A DNA stretch of 64,000 nucleotides from Mytilus californianus (GCF_021869535.1 NW_026262734.1:94059285-94123284), one strand, 5' to 3'. Shown: positions 12,955 to 25,239, counted from the stretch's first letter. The notes: a model not told the origin generated them from the letters alone. Numbers and translations are program-made.

Positions 12955-13325
12955 CTATATTCAAAATAGAGAGGCAAAAAGTACCAAAGGGACATTCAAA
13001 TTCAAAAGTCGTAAATGAACTGACAATGACATGGCAAAAGACGAAAAATGATAAAAAGACAAACAACAGTACACAAAACATAACACAGAAAACTAAAGAC
13101 TGAGCAACGTGAACCCCACCAAAAACTTTGGTGATCTCAGATGCTACGAAAGCATAAGCAGAGCAGGATCTACATGTGTCACCCGTCGTGTAACTAATGT
13201 AAGTACAAATCTTGCGATAAGTCTGCTTCGATTGGTCACATTCGAGGAAAAAAGAGGACGGGATTGTGGTAACAACAGTTGCATCATATCCATCGTCATC
13301 TGTGAAACAGATATATCATAACGGT
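12955..13325 (-). repeat. solo 3' tail of Penelope-like element, copy 2
   Basis: On the minus strand it runs GAGCAGGATCTACATGTGTCACC (broken here by variants), then GGTGATCTCAG-type, GCTCAGTCTTTAGTTTTCTG, GCCATG core and AATGTCCCTTTGGTACTTTT. It extends about 130 bp further 5' than copy 1 and includes a segment around GATTGGTCACATTCGAGGAA. Open frames on both strands in this stretch are not genes. Confidence 0.75.
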
Positions 13326-13465
13326 AAAAAAACTTGCGATAGCTTACATGAAATTTTCAAACGGATATATAATTCAACTTCACTACTTGAGCTCTTAGTT
13401 CGAACTTGATTTACAAGTTACCTACAGTAATATCTGTTGCCTCTTATTTAAATAGAAAGAAAGAC

Positions 13466-13592
13466 ACGAGGGTCTAGATGGGGGGGGGGGGGGGGGTCCT
13501 TCATTTTTGTATTCTTAATTTTTTAGGCAATTTTTGTCTATTCTTTATAATTTTTGCCCATTATTCTCTATTCTGTAAATCCCATCCACACA
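13466..13592 (+). repeat. repeat family B copy with poly-G run
   Basis: GAGGGTCTAGATGG leads into an uninterrupted run of about 17 G, then TCCTTCATTTTTGTATTC and TTCTCTATTCTGTAAATCCC. The G run looks like expansion of the GATGGGGG part of the terminus. Confidence 0.75.
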
Positions 13593-14369
13593 ATCATAAA
13601 TAAGTTGTTTCAGACCTTGGTCATATAAAGTAACAATTTGATTTTGACTTTGACTTTGAATTTATAATAAGTGCATTATTAGGTTACAGCGTGCTTATTA
13701 TCTAACATACTCTTCAAATCAAATGAAGCTATACAAGTCATAGAAAAAATATCAAAGGATTATACCGACTTGTAATTAGATATCAAACTTTAAAAACTTC
13801 AAATAATTACATTTGAAAAAAATAAATACAACTTTTAACGTTTCAAATCTAGAGATAAAGAATTTTAAACATGACATCTGAGTTTAATTTTAAAGACTGT
13901 AAATAATAATCTAAGGTATTCGATTTTTCATCTCAAGTATTATCAAATATTGATTGATTGATTATTAAAGAAAGGTCGTGGATATATCGGAATATAAAAG
14001 GTATTCTTTTGAGAATTGTCTTCAACAACCGATACACCTTAATGGGACGTTTCAAGTGTTTAAAACTCGTATTTCTTATCAAATACAATTTATGTATTTA
14101 AATGCTTTTGAGATTTATAGATCTTGAATAGATCTACACGAATGAAGTGCTTCATGTCAGATTATTATAAATTTAAGTACTATTTGTACTTTTCAAACAT
14201 CTAATGTTTCCATGCTGGTAGCTTGTATTTGGCTTCTGTGTATATGTGTGTTATTCAGTACCATCTTATAGAATACTACATGTATACAATATTTGCTTAA
14301 TGAATATTAAGCCTTGCCTAGTCCAATTCCAATAAAATATATTCTAGATCGTATTGCTCAATAAATCAT

Positions 14370-14512
14370 CCAGATGCGGATCCAGGATTTTGAAAAGGGG
14401 GAGACAACTAGGCAACGTTAGGAGTGGAACAAGTCAAAAGTCTATGCAATAAACATATATGAGATCCACAAGGGGCGGACCCCCTGCCCCCTTAAATCCG
14501 CCTCTGCCATCA
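14370..14512 (-). repeat. repeat family C, copy
   Basis: Begins GATGCGGATCCAGGATTTTG and ends with GGGGGCGGACCC-type sequence and AAATCCGCCTCTGCC. It is the reverse orientation of the copy at 10.5 kb. Confidence 0.7.
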
Positions 14513-14734
14513 ACTTCCTTCTCTTGGTCAATAAGGTGAAACAAACATGATTTTTATTATCTAAAATGTAAAACCAGAAACTTCGCTAATTAGTGTTTCG
14601 TTTACCGTAGCTAAGTGTTGTTGTCATTAACAAATTTGTTGTTTAATATGTCAGTTATAGTCTGCTGACTTCATAACTTATCTAAACCCAAGGTCATTTA
14701 GAGGTTAATGTATATATCTTAATATGGACACATC

Positions 14735-15125
14735 TCATAGTGAAAGGAAAAACAACAAAAATACCGAACTCCAAGGAAAATTCAAAACGGAAAGTCCCTT
14801 ATCAAATGTCAAAGTTAAAAGCTCAAACACATCAAACGAATGGGAAATAACTGTCATATACCTGACTTGAAGACAGTCTGTTGACCTATGGGTATCTTTT
14901 TTGTTGCTGTTGTTATTATTTGTGGATGCTGTTTCATGGACGTAAACCAAAATCTTCCTTTCAATGATACAATTTTTAAATCTTCAAAATAGCAGAAAGA
15001 TAATCGATACAGAACCAACACAAGTAAAAGGTAAATTTGAGACCCCTCTGTTACCTGCTGTCGTCGGAGATTGCTGTGACGTACAACGGCCAAGCAAGTC
15101 CTAAATAAGACCAACAAACGTCATG
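14735..15125. repeat. dispersed repeat family D
   Basis: Contains ACCGAACTCCAAGGAAAATT, AAAACGGAAAGTCCCTTATC, ACACATCAAACGAATGGGAA and GTCATATACCTGACTTGAAG, an ordered set I recognise from bivalve dispersed repeats. The two minus-strand frames here are not supported as genes. Confidence 0.6.
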
Positions 15126-15794
15126 GCAATCTCGTCGTACCTTCAGTCCTCTACGCTAACTCTTTAACATTTTATAATTTCTAGAATTGTATGTTTTTTT
15201 TAACAACAAATATTTTATTTTCCTAGACTCCATTTCTCAAAACTTAAATACTACCGGTGAACATTTCTACGTATTATATACTAGTAGTAATTATATAGGG
15301 TGTAGTTAAAGGTCCAATCGGAAATGTTCTAATTTTAAATTTGTCTCGCCCTGAATATGTAAGAATTACTGAAGGAATGTCTTTCGGCATTTATTTGACC
15401 ATATTTGCTTCTTCATGAGGAATCGGTTTACCTCCCCTACCTGTATCCATTCTAACTTTGGCACTAACAATGATAGTGTTGAGATTCTTGATCAAACAAA
15501 GCATCAAATTTCCAGATTAAATCAATTTTGATATTTCTTGATACGACCAAACTTAGTATTTCCAAACACAAACATGAAGCAAAGTAAAGTTCCTGCAACC
15601 AATATGTACCACATCAAATCAATCAATTTCGTACCATTAATTCTAAAAGTGAGGCCAAAAAATCAATTCCATGCGCTTGTCATGATACATGTAACTTCAT
15701 CGGTTTCCTTGAAGTGTTATTTAAAATTGTTGAATTTAACTATTTCAAGCAAAAAAGTGTGAAAATACCATATTTAAATGGTATCTAAAACCAT

Positions 15795-16045
15795 CAATCA
15801 AAGACAAACAAGAAGACAAGCAGAAGACAGAAATCATAAGACGAAATCATAAGACGAAATCATAAGACGAAGACAACCAGAAGACAAGCAGAAGACAAAA
15901 ATAATAAATCGTAGACAAACAGAAGACAAAAAACATAAGTCGAACACAATCAGAAGACAAACAAGAAGACAAAAACCAACATTCGAAGACAACCAGAAGA
16001 CAGGCAGAAAACAAACAAGAAGACAAAAATTATCAGTCGAAACTA
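15795..16045. repeat. degenerate AGAAGACAA tandem region
   Basis: Irregular tandem units of about 9-14 bp built from AGAAGACAA, AAATCATAAGACG and ACAACCAGAAGACAAGCAG. The hydrophobic cysteine-rich minus-strand frame over it is a by-product. Confidence 0.8.
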
Positions 16046-16221
16046 AGTAGAAGACAAGTAGACATTCACGGCCAAGAGAAAAATAACGCGATGGCCATAA
16101 CAACGAGTCCGCACAACCCTATACAGAAATCTAATCACGAAACTTATAAAAAACACACACAGTTGAACTGGACATTTGTGATCGTTAAGAATTGTAGCAG
16201 GTAATTATACATTATGTATAA

Positions 16222-16590
16222 GTGTCTGGCAGGGGTTTACAGAATAGACAATAATGGGTCAGTACTACAAAAAAAAGGATCAAATAAATAAAGAATAGAA
16301 AAAATAGGCCAAAAACATAAAGAATAAAGAATAGAAAAAATAGGCCAAAAACATAAAGAATAAAGAATAGAAAAAATAGGCAAAAAACATAAAGAATAAA
16401 GAATAGAAAAAATAGGCAAAAACATAAAGAATAAAGAATAGAAAAAATAGGCCAAAAACATAAAGAATAAAGAATAGAAAAAATAGGCCAAAAACATAAA
16501 GAATAAGGAATAACAGGGTGTTAAAATTAAAGAATAGAGAAAATGGCTAAAATAATGAATGATACAGAGTTTAAGGATATCCTATCCAGA
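16222..16590 (-). repeat. repeat family B copy with internal 36-bp tandem array
   Basis: Starts at GGGGTTTACAGAATAGACAA and carries about six units built of AAAAACATAAAGAATAAAGA and ATAGAAAAAATAGGCC. It ends near CTATCCAGATTCTAG. The minus-strand frame of repeated FYSLFFM-type peptides is an artefact of the 36-bp period. Confidence 0.8.
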
Positions 16591-16599
16591 TTCTAGTAT

Positions 16600-18260
16600 T
16601 AGAGGTTTTATAAATTGTATAAGACTGAAACTTCTAAACAAATAAAACTCTGAAATTTCATGAATACAAAAATTTTAGCGATTTATATCGGAAACGATTA
16701 CATGTAATGCAATTACCAGATACTAGGATACGAAATCCACGAATCTGAAATTGTTTAGTTTTTTTGTTGTGTCGTATCTTTCCAAAATAAAATAATAAAA
16801 TATCTATACTGAACCATATTAACTGTGTTTGACTTACTTTAAGTTTTTGACCGTCTGCGTTGCCGTAGCAACCACTTTTTTCTTTTGAAAAAATCCATTT
16901 TGAATTAAATGTCTGAATTATGAATATAAACTTCTTATCAATCTTAAATCATCCCATTGCGTTTCGACTTCCAATAACTAATTAAACCAGTTGATCAAAT
17001 CGAACTCCTATTAACAAAAAGCCAGTTGCTATACGAACGCTTTGACATTCGACCTTTTGTACATCTCGGTATTGTTCCGTTCATTGTTTTATCGTGAAGC
17101 AGGTCATCCATTGCGTTGAAGGAAGAGGTTTACAATTATCTTTTAAATAAACAGTCTACATTTAAATGGCAATTCAACTGAATTAAAATTTCCTTAGATA
17201 AAGATCTATTATTATATTGTATATTACTATAAACAAAGTCCTTTGTAAATTAGGCCTTATTATTTTAGCCCACGATAGTCATTTTGTAATTTGTATACAA
17301 AAAAGTTATACTTAAGGGGGTCCTTTGGGAGAATATGAATTAAAAAAATATCATTTATACATAAGTATCTCCTATATCAGAATTTCAGTGTTCAGGAACA
17401 TGTTATTAAAATGCATAAACAGTTTTCCAGAATGCTTTAAACATCCACCGATTCTATAAATATTTAAATACATCAATCCGCTAGAGAACAAAACTTTGAA
17501 AATCTAAAAACATATTTAACATCGTACTTACTTAAAAATTCATAGAAATCGTTTATTGTCAAAGATATTTTGCCGATCAATACACAATTTCAGAAAACAA
17601 TTGGAAATTTGATATTTTTAATTTTTACTAATTATTTATTTGAAGCCCAAATCACTATTCTTTAATGATTAATTTTCTGTTTGCATGTAGCATTTCATTA
17701 AAATAACTTAGAAAATATGATGCCTGTTCATAATTACGATAAATGATTAAATGAAAAAACTCAATTATTTTTGGAAACGAAAATGTTCAATTCACAAGCC
17801 AGTTACAATTTGTTTACAAATAGTACGGTGACATATTTTGTTGTACGGAGTGTACGGGTATCTTTCTTGACAAAGCCAAATGTCAGTTGTTCTTTGTATC
17901 TAGTGATGGAGGAAATAGGGTATGAATGGTACGTGTCGCAGTGTTGTTTAAAGGAATAACCCAAAGGCTCAATTTTGAGTCCTAAAAATGTTCAAATCTA
18001 CATTTCTAAAATTCTTAAGTTGAATGCAATACGAAGGATTAATAATATATTAAAGTCTATAGCCACAGGGTCGGGTATCCGATATACAGAATATACCTTA
18101 TAGATATATTACAAGTTACGAAGAGTGTATAAATAGATAAACACAGACTGGTGTAATTATGTCTTCCTTAACGATATGTTGAAATAGATATAACTGCACA
18201 GGTATACCATTTTGGTCACTAAGATACAATACATCTCGACTATTATTCAATCATAGAATA
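16600..18260. other. intergenic, nothing recognised
   Basis: AT-rich unique-looking sequence without a supportable exon, RNA gene or repeat boundary. Confidence 0.4.
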
Positions 18261-18269
18261 AGCATACTA

Positions 18270-19760
18270 ACAAAAGGTATCAACGGTTAACAAAAGGTGT
18301 CACCGACTGACGGAAGACGTCAGCGACTAACGAAAGAAGTCAGCGACTAACGAAAGATACAAACGACTAACTAAAGGTATCATCGACCGACCAAATATAT
18401 TCCCTATCAACGAAAGGCATCAGCGACTAACGAAATGCATCACCGACTTACGAAAGGTGTCACCGACTTAAGGTATCATCGAATTAAGAAAGGTATCATC
18501 GACTTAAGAATGTATCACCGACTAATGAAAGGTATCATCGACTGACGAAATGTATAACTGACTAAAGAATCACCGACTAACGACAGGTATCCCTGATTAA
18601 CGAACGGCATCACCGACTAACAAAGGGTATCGCCGACTAACACAAGGTATCGCCGACTAACACAAGGTATAATTACCGACTAACGAAAGATACAAACGAC
18701 TAACGAAAGGTATAACCGACTAATGAAAGACGTCAGCGACTAATTAAAGATACAAACGACTAACTAAAGGTATCATCGACCGACGAAAGATATCACCTAT
18801 CAACGAAAGGCATCAGCGACTAACGAAATGCCTCATCGACTTACGAAAAGTGTCACTGACTAAAGAAAGGTATTACCGACTAACAAAAGGTATCACAGGC
18901 TAACGAAAGACATCACCGACTAACTAAAGGTATCGTTGACTAACGAAAGGTATCACCTATCAACGAAAGGCATCAGCGACTAACGAAATGCCTCATCGAC
19001 TTACGAAAGGTATTACCGACTAACAAAAGGTATCACAGACTAACGAAAGGTATCACCGACTAACGAAAGACATCACCGACTAACTAAAGGTATTGTTGAC
19101 TAACGAAAGGTATCACCTATCAACGAAAGGCATCAGCGACTAACGAAATGCCTCATCGACTTACGAAAGGTATTACCGACTAACGAAAGGTATCACAGAC
19201 TAACGAAAGACATCACCGACTAACGAAAGGTATCGTTGACTAACGAAAGGTATCACCAACTAACGAATGGTAAAAACTGACATATGAAAGGCATCACAAA
19301 CTAACGAAAGGTGTCATAGACTAGCGAAATGTGTCACTGACTAAGGTATCATCGACTAACGAAAGGTATCATAGACTAACGAAATGTGTCACTGACTAAG
19401 GTATCATGTGCACCGACTTACGAATGGTCTCATCAACTACCGAAATGTGTCACTGACTAAGGTATCACCGACTTACGAATGGCATCATCGACTAACGAAA
19501 TGTTTCACAGACTTACTAAAGGCATCACCGACTAATTGAAGGGCATAACCGACTAACGAAATGCACCACCGACTAACGAAATGCATCACCAACTAACGAA
19601 ATGTATCACCGACTTACGAAAGTTATCACCTACTAATGAAACCCATCACAAACTTACGAAAAGTATCACCGACTAACGAAAGGCATCGCCAACTAACGAA
19701 ATGAACCACAGACTTCCAAAGGCCATTTATAAGGGCCTCACCGACTAACGAAATGTATGC
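18270..19760. repeat. 20-bp tandem array with 160-bp higher-order repeat
   Basis: Roughly 70 units of ACTAACGAAAGGTATCACCG with point and short indel variants. Between 18.92 and 19.25 kb the same eight-unit order recurs with a period of 160 bp. Examples are TAACTAAAGGTATCGTTGAC at 18,921 and its one-base variant at 19,081. Spacers are not unique, so this is a minisatellite. Confidence 0.95.
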
Positions 19761-20900
19761 ATGTTTATGAGTTTAGTTTGCAGAGTGATCTAAGGAGCTG
19801 GATACAGTACATGCAATTGAAAAATATAGTGCTATCATTTTTGTGGTTGAATTTTGGCCGAAAAACGTTTATATACATACGTAACTTGATTAGTGTTCTT
19901 ATTTTTATTTAAAAGTATTTTTTTATCTTACCTGCAGAGTCTCGTCGTTAAGTAATTCCCAGCGAATGACAACCTCCGCATTCCATCTTAAACACGATTT
20001 TTCAAGAGAATTGATTTTTTTTTCTTTTTCGAACTGAGTTATATTTGACGCTGTTTGTTTTGATTATAATTTTTGTTTTCCATTAAAAAGATATGCAATA
20101 TTATGCAGATACATCTGCAACATAATAAAGACTTATGTTATACTAGGTCACATGTTACGCTTTCAATTTCTTTCTCGTTCAGTGCGATTAACTCGTTACA
20201 TACTATATTATCTTGTCTCTACTTAGTATTTTAATCTACATGTACCGTCCTTAAAAACAAAGTAAAGTAGATTTAAATCTCACGAGACTTTCTAGTACAA
20301 TTGGTACAATGATAGTTATATCATATAAAAGTCACACTTCATTAAAAGTTCAAAAATTAAGAAATAGTATACTGTTGAAAAGACACTTGGTCTTTAACTT
20401 TTCTACCCGCATATGTACATTTAGATATGTAACATTATAAATAGAATTTACTTGTTAAATTTAAATGGGGCAAAAAAACGTTTCTCGTTCAAATTCGCAT
20501 ATGATTGTTTCGGACTGTGACCCTATGCTATGAAATGAACTATGACCTATTAATCAAAATGAAGTTAAGGAGAATAAAAATCTATGTAATTTTAATTTAA
20601 AAGCTTCAAAATATAAAATATGCATATACCTAACATAAAATAATACTGCATGATAATTTTACTTTTCAGAATATGTTTATTTGTGCTTAGTTATTTCGAA
20701 GAACATTTAATTTGTTTTCGTAAAAATGTTTGAGATCAAATGTGTTTCGGACGAAACTTATTAAATGTGTAAAATATTGGTTTGATGTCGACAAGTATTA
20801 TCTATATTTTGACTTTTCATATGTAATAACTGTAGAAAGATGAGTATGAAATACTTATTTTCAGATTTAATATGGAAAGTGGATCTCATTAAAGTAATTT
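19761..20900. other. intergenic, nothing recognised
   Basis: AT-rich with no supportable feature. Confidence 0.4.
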
Positions 20901-20901
20901 A

Positions 20902-21142
20902 CGAGGGTCTGAAGGGGGAGGGGGTCATTTACTTCTGTATTCTTTGATTTTGTAGGCCGTCTGTTCTGTTCTTTAAAAGTTTTTGCCCACTGTTCTCTAT
21001 TCTTTATATTTAAGCACCTCATTATCCTCTAATCTTTATTTTTCTGGTCTACTTGTCTCTATTCTTTATTTTTTTAGGCCCATTTTTCTGTAGAATTGGC
21101 CCATTATTATCCATTCTGTTAACCCCATCCAGACCCTCATCA
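20902..21142 (+). repeat. repeat family B, full-length copy
   Basis: Left end GAGGGTCTGAAGGGGGAGGG, right end AACCCCATCCAGACCCTC: inverted termini. The interior is units of TTCTCTATTCTTTATTTTT and TTAGGCCCA. Inverted ends plus similar copies elsewhere suggest a MITE-like element whose interior has become minisatellite-like. Confidence 0.8.
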
Positions 21143-21184
21143 TTGGACTAGCCGAACATTTAAACATTTATATACTTTTTAAAA

Positions 21185-21492
21185 ATGTTAATTGATCGAT
21201 TGGTGATTAACACCACTTTCAGCACTATTATCTATATCGTGGCGATCAGTTCTTATTGGTGAAGGAAGCCGGAGTGCCTGGAGAGAACCACCGGCAGCCG
21301 GGCAAACTGACAATCCTATAAAAATAAGAAGATGTGGTATAATTGCCAATGAAACAACTATCCACCCGAGACCAAATGACATAGAAGCTAACAGCTATTG
21401 GTCGTCTTACGGGTTCGAACTCACAACCTCAGTATTGACAATCCAGTGATACAGTAGATGAATTACTTAGACCACTCGGTCACCAAGGCCTC
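21185..21492 (-). mobile_element. tRNA-derived SINE interrupted by repeat family A
   Basis: On the minus strand the head (21,492-21,404) has a box A-like GTGACCGAGTGGTCTAAG and a box B-like GAGTTCGAACCC with tRNA-like spacing, giving a presumed RNA polymerase III promoter. The body ends GAGAGAACCACC and GGAGTGCC, then ATTGGTGATTAACACCACTT. A fragment of repeat A (about 21,312-21,400) sits between head and body. In the copy at 44.7 kb that place holds a short SINE linker instead. The head-body architecture fits molluscan SINEs with a conserved central domain, but I cannot assign the family. Confidence 0.8.
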
Positions 21493-22019
21493 ATACTCTA
21501 AATGTCTTTTTATTTTTATGTCATTAATTGCTGTCTCGCTGACGTGAGTCTTTAACTTTTTTGGTATTCATAGTAGTTGTAAATCCCTTTTGGTGTTCCA
21601 AACTCCCCGTGCCCAAAAGATTGTGACTCTATTTATTAAAGTACAAATTATGTTTGGCAATCTTATATATCAAGAATGCATGCGTTGTCGTGCTAAGTAG
21701 AACCCCACTCCTAATTTGGTGTCTGACACATCCAACTAGAGCTGTCCGCATACCTGGACTAATATCCCGCTCCCCATCCCCATCCCCCGTACATGTATTT
21801 GAGTTGCTGCTGTGAAATTCAGTATTGAGACAGTACCATTTTTAGGTTTTCAGCCATTCATTTAATTTATATAATCATTGCCTCTGTGTTAGGTTGACAC
21901 ATGATTACTGATAGGTTAATCTGACAGAATTATACTGACTCGGGGAGAAAGTTTGAGTTTTGTACACTGCAAATTCAGAAATTAAAGGTCTAAGTCAAGG
22001 TCAGTATGATGCTTCTGCG

Positions 22020-22530
22020 TACAACGTTTTGTCAATCTAAGTGATACACTACAAAAATAATGAACCAATTTCAAACACAAATCAGACTGATTTAATATCA
22101 TGGGGGTCAAAAGTCAAAGTCAAATTTATAGTTACCGGACTTTGATATATGACACACCCCAATTCCAAATGCATCAGCATATCAAGTTTTTTCAACATAC
22201 GTTTTACGGTACAAGTGGTATGCACAGACCACAAAGTTTTGTTTTCAAAGAAGACATAGGTCAAAGTTAAGGTCAGAGTTATCTAACTTTGGTATATGAC
22301 ACACCCAAGCCCATGATGAAACTGTCTTGCATACTAACAGGTTTGGATAACCTACGTTTTAAGGACTACAAACGTTATATATGAGCCAGACACAAATTGG
22401 AAAAAGATTTACTTTAAAAGAGGTCAAACGTGAAAGTCATGGTCAGAGTGACACACCCCAGTCCATGATGTATCTGCATACCAAGATTTATCAAACTAAG
22501 TTCAATGGTACAAAAGTTATGCGCATGACA
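22020..22530. repeat. diverged GGTCAAAGTCA tandem repeat
   Basis: Three imperfect units of about 170-180 bp, each with GACACACCCCA or ACACACCCAAGC, CATGATG..CTGCATAC, and AAGGTCAGAGT. Related in style to the 440-bp repeat at 42.2-43.4 kb. It ends next to a (CCAG)n run at 22,545-22,572. Confidence 0.65.
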
Positions 22531-22724
22531 CGACACTGGACAGCCAACCAGCCAGCCAGCCAGCCAGCCAGACAGACATATACCCTTTCAAACATTGTTT
22601 GCAAGGAGTGAGTATAAAATCATACGTTACAGCTAATCACTGCGCATGCCAAACTTCTGACCAAATATGAGGTTATTCTGTTCATACCGGAGAAATGTGT
22701 TACAAAATATTTGTAAGACGAACG

Positions 22725-23880
22725 AACAGACTGACAAGGTGATTGCAATATACCCCACCCTTAGTGGTAGAATAACAGACTGACACGGTGATTGCAATAT
22801 AGCCCCATCCTTAGTGGTGGTATAACAGACTGACACGGTGATTGCAATATAACCCCACTCTCTGTGGCGGTATAACAGACTGACACGGTGATTGCAATAT
22901 AGCCCTACCCTAAGTGGTGGAATAACAGACTGACATGGTGATTGCAATATAGCCCCACCCTCTGTGGTGGTATAACAGACTTGACACCGTGATTGCAATA
23001 TAGCCCCACCCTCTGTGTTGGTATAACAGACTTGACACGGTGATTGCAATATAGCCCCACCCTCTGTGTTGGTATAACAGACTGACACGGTGATTGCAAT
23101 ATAGCCCCACACTTAGTGGTGGTATAACAGACTGACACGGTGATTGCAATAAAGCCCCACCTCTGTGGTGGTATAACAGACTGACATGGTGATTGCAATA
23201 TAGCCCCACCTCTGTGGTGGTATAACAGACTGACATTATGATTGCAATATAGCCCCACCTCTGTGGTGGTATAACAGACTGACACGGTGATTGCAATATA
23301 GCCCCACCCTTAGTGGTGGTATAATAGACTGACACGGTGATTGCAATATAGCCCCACACTTAGTGGTGGTATAACAGACTGACAAGGTGATTGCAATATA
23401 GCCCCACTCTTAGTGGTGGTATAACAGACTGACAAGGTGATTGCAATATAGCCCCACTCTTAGTGGTGGTATAACAGACTGACAAGGTGATTGCAATATA
23501 GCCCCACACTTAGTGGTGGTATAACAGACTGACACGGTGATTGCAATATAGCCCACCTCTGTGGTGGTATAACAGACTGACACGGTGATTGCAATATAGC
23601 CCCACCTCTGTGGTGGTATAACAGACTGACACGGTGATTGCAATATAGCCCTACCCTTAGTGGTGGAATAACAGACTGACATGGTGATTGCAATATAGCC
23701 CAACCCTTAGTTGTGGAATAACAGACTGGCACGGTGATTTCAATATAGTCCCACCCTTAGTTGTGGTATAACAGACTGGCAAGGTGATTGCAATATAGCC
23801 CCACTCTCTGTGGCGGTATAACAGACGTGACACGGTGATTGCAATATAGCCACACCCTAAGTAGTGGTATAACATTTATT
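22725..23880. repeat. 50-bp satellite array, about 23 units
   Basis: Unit: CTGACACGGTGATTGCAATA, then TAGCCCCACCCTTAGTGGTGG, then TATAACAGA, with units of 48-51 bp. Each unit holds a small inverted repeat CCACCCTTAGTGG able to form a hairpin. Minus-strand frames (cysteine-rich VGLYCNH peptides) are artefacts. The array stops at about 23,880, immediately before reverse-transcriptase-related sequence. Confidence 0.95.
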
Positions 23881-23899
23881 TAATGCTATATTTGTAAAG

Positions 23900-24305
23900 G
23901 AAGGTCGCCTCGCACTTACATTTCTCATCGGAGTTTGATCAAATTTGCACGTCAAAAATTTTAATTTGAAAATTTTTGCAGAAGGATTAGTTTTACTAGA
24001 GTTATTACAAATCAGAATTAAGAAACTGAATAGGTCTAATAATACCCATGCTACATCAATCTTTAAAGACCCAAATGCAGCTAAGCACTTGTCCTACCTC
24101 CATGACAAATATGTTGTTGACCCCGCAGATAAAGCCCCAAACAACATCGTTTTTGTGTGTAAATCACATTACATAAACTGCTTGATAAATGAATTAGGTA
24201 TTGACAATTCACTTAGAAACTCAGCATATACCCCCGCGACACTTACTAAAGAGGAAATCCTAGATAATCATAGGTCTTTTCTACACTTTACACAAGTATT
24301 CCCCA
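23900..24305 (+). pseudogene. Penelope-like reverse transcriptase, 5' fragment
   Basis: The frame from 23,945 encodes a peptide with the block HDKYVVDPADKAPNNIVFVC followed by KSHYINCLINELG and TLTKEEILDNHRS. I recognise this as the N-terminal part of a reverse transcriptase common in bivalve genomes, probably Penelope-like. After DNHRS (about 24,275) the canonical palm segment is missing and sequence resumes out of frame at the STLYTSIPHSKLKD region. This is an internal deletion of a few hundred bases. The fragment is inactive. Confidence 0.8.
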
Positions 24306-24756
24306 TTCCAAACTAAAAGACAAATTGAAAGAGTTGGTCCTGCTTTGTTTCAAAAAAAAGTACGGCCAACGTTGATACAAGTATCTTGTCTTAGAGAGGG
24401 ATAAATCCTACTTTGTAAAAAATCACTCTGATTCTAACAAAAAATTCTCTGAAACTGACTTTATCAACATACTTGATTTCTTGATTGACAACATATTTTT
24501 TACGTTTGGAGGACGTGTTTTTCAACAAACAACCGGCATTCCCATGGGAACCAACTGTGCCCCTCTTCTTGTTGACTTGTTCCTTTATTCATATGAGGCT
24601 GACTTCATACTGGAACTTCTTAGAAAGAAAGAAAAGAAGTTAGCAGTATCCTTCAACTTTACTTTCCGCTACATAGATGATGTTCTCTCACTAAATAATT
24701 CAAAATTTGGTGACTATGTTGAACGCATTTATCCCATCGAACTTGTATTGAGATAA
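24276..24756 (+). pseudogene. Penelope-like reverse transcriptase, catalytic fragment
   Basis: Read in the frame of 24,481-24,756, extended upstream, this encodes STLYTSIPHSKLKD, then a TGA at about 24,374, then the fingers-palm segment. It includes QQTTGIPMGTNCAPLL and the catalytic block FRYIDDVLS. The YIDD aspartates, which bind metal in reverse transcriptases, are intact. After YPIELV a 4-5 base insertion (about 24,746) shifts the frame to a stop. At least two lesions (a nonsense codon and a frameshift) show it is dead. Confidence 0.85.
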
Positions 24757-25239
24757 AGGATACAACAGATACAGTTAAGTCTGCCTCATATCTTGACTTA
24801 CATCAAGAAATTGACAATAAGGGTCGGTTGAAAACAAAACTTTATGACAAAAGAAATGATTTCAGCTTCCCAATTGTGAACTTTCCATTTTTATGTAGCA
24901 ACATTCCAGCAGAGCCTGCATACGGTGTATATATCTCCCAGTTGAAATGATACTCCAGGGCTTGTATTTCCTATCATGATTTCCTTTAGAGGGTTGCTGC
25001 TCACAAGGAAGCTATTAAACCAAGAGTTCCAAGTGGTGAAGTTGAAATCTTCCCTTCGTAAATTTTACGGACGCCATAACGAGTTGGTTGACCGTTACGG
25101 AATATCCGTTTCACAGATGATAGCTGATTTGTTCCTAATGTCGTCCCGTCCCCTTTTCCCGAATGTGACCTACCGAATTAGACTTATTACCGGGTGCTAC
25201 ATGTGGAGCAGGATCTGCTCACCCTTCCGAAGCACCTGA
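24757..25239 (+). pseudogene. Penelope-like reverse transcriptase, C-terminal fragment
   Basis: The first part carries, in a shifted frame, SASYLDLHQEIDNKG, LYDKRNDFSFPIVNFPF and EPAYGVYISQL, ending in a premature stop after the QLK segment. The last part (frame from 24,976) carries RGLLLTRKLLNQEFQVVKL and KFYGRHNELVDRYGISVSQM. These are in the expected order of the element's C terminus. I saw no GIY-YIG endonuclease block. Confidence 0.8.

Noticed and set aside
16237-16497. Membrane-protein-like minus-strand frame of FYSLFFM repeats
   Set aside because: Created by the 36-bp AT-rich array inside a family B repeat.
18270-19760. Possible CRISPR array
   Set aside because: Direct tandem units with no unique spacers, in a eukaryotic genome.
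21404-21492. Possible tRNA gene
   Set aside because: Boxes A and B are present, but the acceptor and anticodon stems do not pair well and the sequence continues into a SINE body repeated elsewhere.
22633-23875. Several minus-strand open frames encoding cysteine-rich repetitive peptides
   Set aside because: They cover the 50-bp satellite exactly, change frame whenever a unit gains or loses a base, and have no splice or start context.
22725-23880. Possible CRISPR array or structured RNA cluster
   Set aside because: Contiguous satellite; the small hairpin in each unit is not separated by variable spacers.
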